Assembly: GCA_949128115.1 (NCBI GenBank)
Contig: OX421968.1
Span: forward strand, 52,469,423 to 52,533,422
Reading direction: 5' to 3'
DNA: 64,000 bases
From: Anaspis maculata
Taxonomy: Eukaryota; Arthropoda; Insecta; Coleoptera; Scraptiidae
Made by a program: the position numbers and the translations under genes. Each line of letters opens with the position of its first letter. The first letter of the stretch is position 1. This document shows, piece after piece, positions 47,051-56,496 of the stretch. A model generated the notes under the pieces. The model was not told the origin of the DNA and did no database searches. It saw only the letters and a program-made list of their open reading frames with translations.

Positions 47051-47270
47051 TAATGCAACCGAGATACGAAAAGTGTTGTTGTTGAATTGTTGTTAACCAT
47101 CCACCGGATTCATCACACATTGCTGCCAAGTGTCTTGCCTTGCATCTGTCGGACTTGAATGTCAGTGCTTCAACGATGTGTTTCACATTTATCGAGTCCC
47201 AACTTTTTTTTGATTTTTTATCTGATGGTATTGTAAAATTGCTGCCACCCCCACACGCTGCCCTCAAAGT

Positions 47271-47624
47271 AAGAGATAAATGGAAAACATGAACCCGAAG
47301 ACATAGCGATCTAATTCTTTCGCTATATGGATAGCCGACTAAAAATGGGAAAGAATAGACTACTGTTGATTAGTCGCCGCTCCCAGCTCCCGCCCTCAAA
47401 CAAAAAAATATATTGATGAGTAAAAGAATTTTCATTCAAATCTATTTCATTGGCAAGTACCCCATTCTGATAACACAATATCACAATGAGTTTCGAGTGA
47501 AGAAAGTGGGCAAGGAATGGTGTTTCTCCTTCAACCAAATTTCTTTACGTTCACAATATGCCTATTTGAGAAAATGCGCTACTGAGACTCACGCACGTGA
47601 AGGCATACTCACTTGTTTTATTAT
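47271..47624. other. Repeat-bearing spacer
   Basis: It contains the TGCGCT...GTGAGG dispersed motif at 47570-47620. No gene is recognised. Confidence 0.5.
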
Positions 47625-47843
47625 TTTTCTCATGATCACGAGCTCGATTTGAACCAGTTTCATGAATTTCAAAAAATTTGAGACTATTCCTAATTTTGGT
47701 CTTATTAGGGGTGTAGGGGAAAAACTGTTCATAGGAGGAGTCCAATTTTTCAGGAATATATTTCTTGAATCAAGATCTACAACATATAAAAAATTCAGCC
47801 AAATTCACCGAAAACACTTTTTCATATAAAACGTGCGGGGTCC
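47625..47843. repeat. Right-end fragment of the GGACCCC foldback family
   Basis: Nearly identical to 51080-51301, ending AACGTGCGGGGTCC|TTT. It abuts the left half of a different foldback at 47850. Confidence 0.75.
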
Positions 47844-47849
47844 TTTCTT

Positions 47850-48212
47850 CAGGGAACAGGAATAAGTCTTCGAAATTGATACCGAAGAAAACTTGAAATT
47901 AAGAGTATGCATCAAAAGTGACGCAGATCTGAATAATAACCCCCGAAATCAGATCTGGAGATGGAACTCGTCGGAAATCAATTTGCTTTGAAATGAAACA
48001 TTTAATATGATTATTTTATGATATACATACCTCTTTCTGTATAGAAGAAGATTTCTTGACAAGGGGAATTAAATTATGGCTGCATGTCTTCCGAAGAAAA
48101 CCGGTGTCCCTCTTACCTGAAAACTAATGTAACCTACGTTAGGAACAACAAAGCTGGTGAATCAATCGATTAACATTGTTGGATTTTTCTCGATTCAATA
48201 ATTACCAGCTTT
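47850..48212. mobile_element. Left half of a foldback element, target of the I-like retrotransposon
   Basis: Its words (GAACAGGAATA, AACTTGAAATT, GTGACGCAGATCTGAATAA) are complementary to 56220-56400. Its other half lies beyond the retrotransposon at 56105-56496, which ends AATCACCCTG|TA. Confidence 0.75.
47990..48212. repeat. 223-bp direct duplication flanking the I-like element, left copy
   Basis: From GAAATGAAACATTTAATATG to ATTACCAGCTTT. It matches 55882-56104 over the full 223 bases with four mismatches and no gap. It ends directly at the A-rich 3' tail of the retrotransposon. Confidence 0.9.
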
Positions 48213-48392
48213 TTTTTTTATTCTTCTCAAATTTAGGTGCTTCAACAGCTATGGTTATTAGCACCTATGGAACTATGTTCAGAACTATATTGTTATTTGT
48301 GTTTGTTGCATGAGGCTCAGACGTATTAATGTTCCTACCCTAACTGTCGACGATGTAAACAAAAATACAAACAATATACAGGGGCACACGCT

Positions 48393-48830
48393 TCACGTCA
48401 TGGGGCCCATCATGGCGACTTTTGAATGACAAACAGAGAAGGCCACGGAGGTATCAGGTAGGTGGTTAAACAAAAGACCGATTCTAGCTAACGATTCCCT
48501 TTCGAGTGTAAGTGTAGGTTGTCCAGTTATTTTTGACAAACATTCAACTGGGCTTGTACGAAAAGCTCCTGATGCCAATCTCATTGCTGAGTTGTGGACG
48601 CTATCTAGGATTCTGAGAGTCGACTCACAAGCTGAGGAATATGCTACCGAGCCGTAGTCCATTTTTGATCTGATCAATGCTTTATATACTCGTATAAGTG
48701 TAGATTCTTGTGCTCCCCATTGATGGTGAGATATGGTTTTCAACAAATTAAGTCGTTTCAAGCATTCGGTTTTGAGGTGTTTGACGTGAGGTTTCCAGTT
48801 GAGTTTTTTATCCCATAAAAGCCCAAGAAA
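48393..48830 (-). pseudogene. I-like ORF2, C-terminal part
   Basis: It continues the RT frame after the foldback with FLGLLWDKKLNWKPHVKHL, then LIRVYKALIRSKMDYGSVAY and NSAMRLASGAFRTSPVECL. These are thumb and post-thumb blocks of the Jockey/I superfamily. The frame stops at GPMT (48393). Confidence 0.8.
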
Positions 48831-51301
48831 GGACCCCGCACGTTTTCTATGAAAAAGTGGTTTCGGTGAATTTGGCTTAATTTTTTATATGTTGTAGATC
48901 TTGATTCAAGAAATATATTCCTGAAAAATTGGACCCCTCCTATGAACAGTTTTTCCCCTACACCCCTAATAAGGCCAAAATTAGGAATAGTCTCAAATTT
49001 TTTGAAATTTATGAATCTGGTTCAAATCGAACTCGTGATCATGGGAAAAATAATTTAAAAAATCCAAGTTGTGAATTGGGGTAGTTATCAAAAGGGTTGG
49101 GGATCGAAATTGAGAAAATAAATTAAAATTCCGAATTTTTTTATTCTTATAAAATCTAAACAGAATAATAATCGACAAATAATTTTGGAAAATCTGAATC
49201 AATCAATTGGGGGCTATTCTAAAGGGGGCTGGGGGTCGAAATCAAGAAAACGCAGTGAAATTCTGGAATTTGCGGTTCCCATAATATATGATTTTACGAG
49301 CAATGGGGAGATTGCTCAAAAAAATCTGAACCAATGAATTCGGGTGTTATTAAGGGGGTAGAGGGTCGAACTTGAGAAAACAGTGGAGTTCTTGAACTTC
49401 CAGTTTATCTAAGGAAGATCTGGGCGAATGACAAAATGATTATACAACCAATGTGAATAAGGACTGAGTTCATCGTTTCTCGATCATCCTCACCCCTTAC
49501 CTAGGTACCAAGCTCTGGGTACAACCATTATGATACCTACCCACAACCACAATGAGGGCCGGGGGGACGGGGGTGAAATCGAGACTACTTGCAACAGCAT
49601 AATTAATTACAGTTCTCGAGAAGCTCTCCACGGTTCTGTGTGCTGTCCATCATATAGCTTGTGTCAAAAAAAAATTGACTGGACTATTTTTTTTTAAATA
49701 AACATAAATCCTGCTTTTGGTCATTGGTTGATTCAATGAGATTCCAAAAATAGATCGATATTGGAAGTAAGGCTCAATTTTTCAAATCTGAATTTTTAGT
49801 TCTAAAGGGTCTTTCAATAAGAGTGTTCAATAAGTTTCAATAACTTAATTTGATAAGATTTTACTGTTATTTTTTGACATAAATACTCAGTATATCTTAC
49901 AAAATCATCTTCTTTCAACAAGACGGGGCTACGTGCCACACAGCAGGAAAAACCTTGAGACTTGTTGGCCGGAAACTTCCAAGGAAGAACAATTTCGCGG
50001 AATGGCGATTTCAATTGGCCAGCAAGATCTTGCGATATTACGTCCCTGGATTTTTTTCTGTGGGGTTATGTGGAGTCCCTGGTATACAAGAACAAGCCTA
50101 GAACCATTGAAGCCCTGAGGGACAATATTGTGCGTGTTATCACTGAAATAGCCCGATATCTGCCAGAAAGTCATTACAAATTGGACTTCCCGTCTGCCCG
50201 CCGTTAGACAAAGTCGAGGAGGCCATTTACTAGATGTTATTTTCCACACATAATGTCAAAAACTGTTCTTTGTTAATTTGTTCAATTCCAATTTGAAGTT
50301 CTATCACTCTCACTGAAGGACCCTACCCCTACATTATGAATTTAAAGTTTCGGAATTTCTTCCTTTTTCTAGATTTTGACCACTGTCCCCTCAGTAGGTA
50401 ACCATCTCAATTCATTGAATCAGATTTTTTTTAATTATTTCTCCATTACCCTATTCCTGGAATGCCAATTCCTTTACTCGATTTCGACCTCCGCCCCCCC
50501 CGATAATTACTCCAATTCACAACTTATATTTTTTATTATTCAACTTGATGTGAGCCAGTTTCATGAGTTTTAAAATGCTTGAGACAAATTCTTATTTGGA
50601 CTAGGACATGGTTGTAGGCAGATATTATGGTAGGTGGGAAAAGGGATGGTCGAGAAATGAAGAACTCAATCCTTATGCAGATTGGTTTTATTATCATTTT
50701 GTCATTCACCCAGATCAATTTTTAGATGAACCCTTTGTTCAGCCCTTTGTAAGGTCCATAATTTCATTGTTGTCCTGATTTCGACCCTCTACTTCCTCAA
50801 TGACACCAGAACTCATTGGTTTAGATTTTTTTGAATTATTTTCTCAATAATGGGAATTGCAAGTTTCGAAATGTTACTTCGTTCCCTTGATTTTGACCCC
50901 CAGCCCTTTTTAGAATAACACCCAATCAATTGATTTAGGTTTTCCAAGATTATTTCTCCATTATTATTCTGTTCAGATTTTATTAGAATAAAAAAATTCG
51001 GAATTTTAATTTATTTTCTCAATTTCGACCCCCAACCCCCTTGATAACTACCCCAATTCAGAACTTGGATTTTTTAAATTATTTTTCCCATGATCACGAG
51101 TTTGATTTGGACCAGTTTCGTGAATTTCAAAAAATTTGAGACTATTCCTAATTTTGGCCTTATTAGGGGTGTAGGGGAAAAACTGTTCATAGGAGGGGTC
51201 CAATTTTTCAGGAATATATTTCTTGAATCAAGATCTACAACATATAAAAAATTTAGCCAAATTCACCGAAACCACTTTTTCATATAAAACGTGCGGGGTC
51301 C
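48831..51301. mobile_element. GGACCCC giant foldback (2471 bp) with mariner-type remnant in its loop
   Basis: The termini AAA|GGACCCCGCACGTTTT and AACGTGCGGGGTCC|TTT lead into arms of 730 bp or more. Matches run through TAGATCTTGATTCAAGAAAT, then AGGAATAGTCTCAAATTTTT, then TAATAATCGACAAATAA-like blocks and AGGACTGAGTTCATC-like blocks near 49480/50680. It interrupts the I-like ORF2; joining the flanks gives an uninterrupted codon series. Confidence 0.85.
49915..50206 (+). pseudogene. IS630/Tc1/mariner-type transposase, C-terminal fragment
   Basis: The first frame reads FFQQDGATCHTAGKTL, with the second catalytic Asp. After one frame change comes ISRNGDFNWPARSCDITSLD then FFLWGYVESLVYKNKPRTIE, with the third acidic residue before the FFLWG block. 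It ends KLDFPSARR and a stop. The N-terminal DNA-binding part and first Asp are absent. It lies in the loop of the giant foldback, not in a separate element with its own terminal repeats. Confidence 0.7.
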
Positions 51302-52782
51302 TTTCACTTCGTTCACCTGACTGAGCTCGTCGTTGTACAATTTGAGAGGTGGGAGTGTTTCTACAGTATTTTTTCTTGAAAATAGGATTACTTTGGTTTT
51401 TGTTGGGGAGAATTTGAATCCAGAATCTGCAGCCCAATTTTCCATATTAGTAAGAGATTGTTGCAGAAGTTTGTGTATGTTCGCAGTTTTTGTTCCTTTG
51501 CACCAAATGATTATGTCATCAGCAAAAAGAGACATTTGTACAGGGAGTTTCACTTTTTTGACAACGTCATTGATAGCGATCAGAAAAAGTGTAACACTGA
51601 TAACTGATCCCTGGGGTATTCCATTTTCCAGGATGTGTTCATCAGAGAAGCTGTTGTTAACTTTGACCTTGAATGATCTGTCCAAGAGGAAATTTTTTAT
51701 GAACATGAACATGTTGCCTTGGATGTCCATTTTCAGGAGTTTTTGGAGAATGCCATGCTTCCACGTCGTATCGTATGCTTTTTCTATGTCGAAAAAGATG
51801 ACCCCTAAATTGTTTTTTGTTGAGAATGCTTCTAGTATTTCTGTTTGGAGTTTTGTTATATTGTCATTTGTCGAACGATGCATCCTGAAGCCGCTTTGGA
51901 AAGGAGAAAGAAATTTGCGATGTTCAAGGTACCATGTAAGTCTTTTGTTGACAATTTTCTCCAGCAGCTTGCACATGGACGACGTCAGTGAAATTGGTCT
52001 ATAACTTGATTTTTTTGTTTTGGGTTTATCTGGTTCAAGTATCGGAATAATGATGGATTTTCTCCATGAGTCTGGGAATTCTTGTTCACACCAAATTTTG
52101 TTATAAATGTCCAGTAATAGGTGAAGTGATTTTTGTGACAGATTCTTGAGGAAGTCGAAAGGAATGCTGTCAGGTCCTGATGCAGAGTTTTTACATGATT
52201 TGAGTGCTTCATTGAGTTCCTGTATCTTGATTGGTTTATTTATATCGCTGCTGTCTAGAAGGTTGACGTTTAGTTCTTCCCGCTCTAACTGTTGTTTTGT
52301 TACTAGAAAAGGTGGGTCGTAATTTGAATTGCTGCTTTGGTCATGATACATTGCTGCCAAGGAGTTGGATATGTCTTTGCAAGAGGTTGTGACTTCTCCA
52401 TTGGCGTCTTTTAAGGCTGTGATTGGTTGAAATGTTCTGCTGCCTTTAATTGCTTTGATCTTGTTCCAGGCTTTTTTTGTGGATGAGGTCAGTGAAAGAG
52501 AAGAAACAAATGTTTCCCAGGACTGTTTTTTATTACTTTTTATGATGTATCTGGCCCTTGCTCGAAGCTTTTTATACTCAATCAGATTTTCTATGTTTTT
52601 GTGATTTTTATATTTATCAAGTGCCGTTTTATAATCCCTAACAGCCAAACTGCACTTTTGGCTCCACCATGGAACTGGATTGTGTTTACCTTGCACAGCC
52701 GTTTTTTTCCAATTGATAGCTCTGCAGCTTCTACTATGATATCTGTGAATTCGCTTACTGTATGGTTGATGTTTTCCTCAAT
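51302..52782 (-). pseudogene. I-like ORF2, reverse transcriptase
   Basis: EENINHTVSEFTDIIVEAAE leads into the RT. After a frameshift in an A7 run (52702-52708) follows VQGKHNPVPWWSQKC. RT motifs are KNSASGPDSIPFDFL, WRKSIIIPILEPDK, SYRPISLTSSMCKLLEKIV, GVIFFDIEKAYDTTWKHG, LENGIPQGSVISVTLFLIAI and SLFADDIIIW (catalytic FADD). It is cut at NEVK by the GGACCCC foldback and continues at 48830. Catalytic residues are intact. Confidence 0.88.
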
Positions 52783-53591
52783 AGTAACTTTCATTATAGG
52801 TAGTGGTATACCCAACGCTTGCGCCAAATTTTGGCGTCAAATACAAAATTTGCGAACAAATGCTACAAAATCACAAGAAAAACCGCCACAAAGTTGAAAA
52901 ATACGCGCCGCAGCGAACAGGGTAATAGGCTAGAGGTTAATACACACTAGTGATTACTTATTTTTCATCAAAAAGTCCGCATTGTTCATTAAATTATAAA
53001 TAACTGCGTTTTACATTGATCGCATGTGCGTACGCAACCCATAATGCAACCCCCACCAACTCTATTTTCAGTTTGACAAGCAACGGCCGTGACTTTCCGC
53101 TGCTGTCTGCTGTCAACGTCAACTATTTATTCGTCATTTTGAAGTTCGCTCCGAGTGTCGTACGTTTGTGAACAAGTGGGCCGCTATTCTTGAATCGTGT
53201 GGGAAAAGTCCCTGGGAGTAAAATACATTCCGCAGTACACTGATGTAGCGAGTGTTGCCTAAAATCGTGGTTTTTAGGCAACTTTCGCTAGTCAAACTGA
53301 AAATAGAGTTGTTGGGGGTTCCATTATGGGTTGCGTACGCACATCCGATCAATTTAAAACGCAGTTATTTATAATTTAATGAACAATGCGGACTTTTTGA
53401 TGAAAAATGAGTAATCACTAGTGTGTATTAACCTCTAGCCTATTACCCTGTTCGCTGCGGCGCGTATTTTTCAACTCTATGGCGGTTTTTCACGCCATTT
53501 TCTAGCATTTGTTCGCAAATTTTGTATTTGACGCCATTACTTCAGAAGACGAGTATGCGCGCTGATGGCGCGCTGGATAATGAAAGGTACT
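52783..53591. mobile_element. Foldback element between endonuclease and RT (809 bp)
   Basis: The outer ends AATAGTAACTTTCATTAT and ATAATGAAAGGTACTATT are inverted. Arms continue with TTTGGCGTCAAATACAAAAT, GCGCCGCAGCGAACAGGGTA and TAGAGGTTAATACACACTAG. The centre is the TTGCCTAAAATCGTGGTTTTTAGG hairpin also seen near 14600. With a 2-bp AT duplication removed, the endonuclease and RT codons join in frame. No coding capacity. Confidence 0.85.
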
Positions 53592-54355
53592 ATTGTGAAA
53601 TTTTTTAGTCCTTCATCGACAGAATTTTGAAATTGTACCCAGTTTGTGTTTTTGTTTTTCCACTTTCCTGGTGGATGCGTCAGTATTTCAGCAGTTGCGC
53701 TATTCAAGCTTTGTGTTATTATTGGAAAGTGGTCACTATCATATGAGTCAGGCGATACCTCCCAGGACATTACGGGTCCACTGCGAGCATCACAAAAAGT
53801 AAGGTCTATGTTGGTAAAACTACCATGTGCAGAATCGAGGTGCGTATAATGGCCCGTGTTTAGAAGAAACAAAGATGGATGGTTTGAGATTATGTTTTCA
53901 ATGACTTTTCCCCTAGGACTGGATGTAGATGATCCCCAAAGGGGGTGGTGTGCATTGAAGTCACCTGTCAGAATGAAAGGAGAAGGAAGTTGTTGTATGA
54001 GATGTAAGAACTCGTTTTGGTCAAACGGTGAATTTGGTGAGATGTAAATGTTACATATGTTGACCTTCTTAGGCCATGGCACAGATACTGCAATTGCTTC
54101 AAATGTTGTCTGCAACGGGATTTGTTCGCTATGGCAACTGCTTTTAACTGAAATGGAGACACCTCCGCTCGCAATGAGGTGTGTTTGGCGATTTTTTGAG
54201 TAACTGGTGTAGTTGTTGAAATTGAGAGTTTGATCATTCTTCAGGTTGGTTTCTTGGAGACATAAAACTGTAGGGTCATAATCAGAAATTAGGTGTTGTA
54301 TTCTTGGTAGGCGTGCAAAGTATCCATTGCAATTCCACTGTACTGAACTAGACAT
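53592..54355 (-). pseudogene. I-like ORF2, APE-type endonuclease
   Basis: It starts MSSSVQWNCNGYFARLPRIQ, with the N-terminal Asn of the active site, then CLQET. ASGGVSISVKSS, then ICNIYISPNSPF, then FILTGDFNAHHPLWGS (catalytic DxN) and DSDHFPII (catalytic SDH) follow. The domain looks complete; the ORF is ended only by the foldback insertion. Confidence 0.88.
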
Positions 54356-54384
54356 TTTGAAAGATTGTTTTTTATCTATTTTTC

Positions 54385-55579
54385 TTAATGGAGCTCTGGA
54401 ACACTTTGATCCATCGAAGATTGGGAAAAATTTGATTCGCAGTCGTCATTTTCAGAAGTTTCGCGTAGTTTGTTACAAATTCTGGTACATCTACCTATTA
54501 AATATCTATTAGTGAGGCATGGGTATATGTCATTGATCATTTCTATGAGGGCATCGATGTTATCAGTGAAAGTTGGGCCGAGTACCAGCGGGTCGCTTCC
54601 GTTGAGACATTGTTCAAGGAATGATAGGAATTCCTCTTGAGTGAGGATGTATTTACCAGGGTTTTCTTGTATAATTTGCTTTATGGGCTCTGTATTTTCA
54701 ACTAGCAAATCAGGTATGTTTTCGGTTGAAGACGATTTTTTAATTTTCTTTTGTTTTTGTTTAGGTTTTTTCACACTTTTTGTAGATGGTTTTGGAAATA
54801 CGAAATCTTTGGTTGGGTCAGTGTCTGGTTGGGGTGAATTTTCAGTAGAGTCGGTATTTAGAGTTGATGCTCCTCTTTTTTTTCGATGATTTTTCATCCA
54901 CGATATGAGAGGTACTGGGTGCTTCGGAATCAGATATATCTTGTTCGGGTCGAAGTTGAGATTGATCGGCTCGATGGCCCTGCTCTTTACATAAAAAGCA
55001 GGTGACTTCTCCTGTGCTTAGAAAGAGACGATATTCTGTGTTGTCGTAGGTGACTACAAAAGAGGGTGGCAGCGTCAGATTTTCATCGGGCTTGATAAAT
55101 AATTGCCTTCTAAAGCTGAGGATGTGCATGTACTCGCTTTCGTTCTCAAAGCCGGCTCTAAGATAAGACATATTTGAGACTGGTTCGCATCCTATATTTT
55201 TCAGTGAATCTTCTAGAAATGGCATCGGGATGGATGGACAGACATTTGACAAAATGAGTCTCTTGGCTGGTGTTATGAGCCGACGTATTGATATCTCGTT
55301 GCCGTTGATTTGGATTTTGTTGAGATTTGTTACTTGATCAACGAACTGGGCGGTTGATAGATACATACAGATGCGATTTCTTGAAATGCGGGATGCAAAA
55401 GTAATGTTCTTTGGGCCAATAATGTTACCAATTGGTTTGAGGTATTCGATTACTTTTAGGTTATCAATCACGTCAATAACTATAGCAAGTTCCTTTTGAG
55501 GAGACTGTAGAGTTTTTGCAACTTTGGCATACGATACAGTATTGTTGCCGTTAGTGGTGTTGTTGGGTTGAGATGACAT
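54385..55579 (-). pseudogene. I-like ORF1 (gag-like), frameshifted
   Basis: The first part (55579-54842) begins MSSQPNNTTNGNNTVSYAKV, contains ANV-like blocks LILSNVCPSIPMPFLEDSL and YMHILSFRRQLFIKPDENL, and then a zinc knuckle CFLCKEQGH. The final Cys of the CCHC motif is Ser (HRADQS). The reading frame then shifts in an A8 run (54876-54883), and the second part (54897-54385) continues with a Lys-rich segment and CLTNRYLIGRCTRICNKL. ORF1 of this type binds RNA. It ends 29 bases before ORF2. Confidence 0.82.
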
Positions 55580-55881
55580 TGTTGGGGTTTCTTTGATTTG
55601 TTTAGGGTTGATTTTGTATTATGAATAGATTCATTGCAAAATGAATTTGAGTAAATAAGCAGGTTATCGACCCGCTGCGAATTTAATCACTGCGGGAAGA
55701 AATGCGGTGATTTTTTGCTGTGCTGATAAGCCCGTATAGGTGTTAGAATCGCTTATTTACGGTTGAAATATGTAGGTAAATAATTAATGATACTATTTAT
55801 TCCTTCTGGAGCTAAGGTCCAAAGCTGGGGTGACCAGTCCGGGAGTCCTTAGGGATGGTCCAGGTTATAAAACAGCGGAAA

Positions 55882-56104
55882 GAAATGAAACATTTAATAT
55901 GATTATTTTGAGATATACATACCTCTTTCTGTATAGAAGAAGATTTCTTAACAAGGGGAATTAAATTATGGCTGCATGTCTTCCGAAGAAAATCGGTGTC
56001 CCTCTTACCTGAAAACTAATGTAACCTACGTTAGGAACAACAAAGCTGGTGAATCAATCGATTAACATTGTTGGATTTTTCTCGATTCAATAATTACCAG
56101 CTTT
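55882..56104. repeat. 223-bp direct duplication flanking the I-like element, right copy
   Basis: Same sequence as 47990-48212 with four mismatches and no gap. It begins directly at the 5' end of the retrotransposon. Confidence 0.9.
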
Positions 56105-56496
56105 GTTATTCGTAACTTGGGCTACATTAGTTTTCAGGTAAGTAGAGACACTGAATTTCTCCTGAAAGCATGCAGCCGTAATTTAATTCCATCGTCAAGA
56201 AATACTCTCTCATACAAGCAGAGCTGAATCTTAAAATGATCATATTGAATAGTTCACTTCAAAGCAAATTGATTTCCAACGAGTTCCATCCATATCTGAT
56301 TTCGGCTGTTATTCAGATCTGCGTCACTTTTTATGCAGACTCTCAATTTCAAGTTTTCTTTTGCATCAATTTTGAAGACCTATTCTTGTTCCCCGAAGCT
56401 TTAGCTTCAACATGAGCTATAGATTATAAAAATCGGTCAACCAAGCAAAAAGATTTGACAAAAAAAAACAATGAGTTGTTTTTTCGAATCACCCTG
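56105..56496. mobile_element. Right half of the split foldback element
   Basis: It continues the palindrome of 47850-48212 without gap (ACCAGCTTT|GTTATTCGTAAC). It ends GAATCACCCTG|TA, the usual terminus type of this genome's TA-flanked repeats. Confidence 0.75.

Larger units (their letters stand above)
42610..47270 (-). pseudogene. Retrotransposon with restriction-like nuclease domain, copy 2, split by two insertions
   Basis: The parts, in coding order, are 47270-46998 (DKKSKKSWDSINVKHIVEAL, then DESGGWL), then 44235-43972 (CICGESVGNDGTHGLSC, RHQELNHIILRALQSAKIPS, KRADG...LVWDATC), then 42897-42620 ([37 protein letters not shown]). They align with consecutive parts of the copy at 20089-21535. 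An RTE element (44248-46985) interrupts the first junction and a foldback (42898-43971) the second. The nuclease motif reads RAD instead of RPD, a segment before LKQKIS is deleted, and a 25-bp tandem duplication adds a stop, so the copy is dead. Confidence 0.7.
48213..55881 (-). mobile_element. I-like non-LTR retrotransposon, near full length, carrying two foldback insertions
   Basis: On the minus strand it starts TTTCCGCTGTTTTATAACC and ends AATAAAAAAAAA. After subtracting the inserts at 48831-51301 and 52783-53591 it is about 4.4 kb. It encodes ORF1 (gag-like), an APE endonuclease and RT. The RNase H domain expected in the I clade was not found, so the clade is tentative within the Jockey/I superfamily. 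It is bounded by a 223-bp direct duplication. Frameshifts in ORF1 and ORF2 are single-base changes in A runs. Confidence 0.8.

Noticed and set aside
51333..52004. 223-codon plus-strand open frame
   Set aside because: Antisense to the reverse transcriptase of the I-like element.
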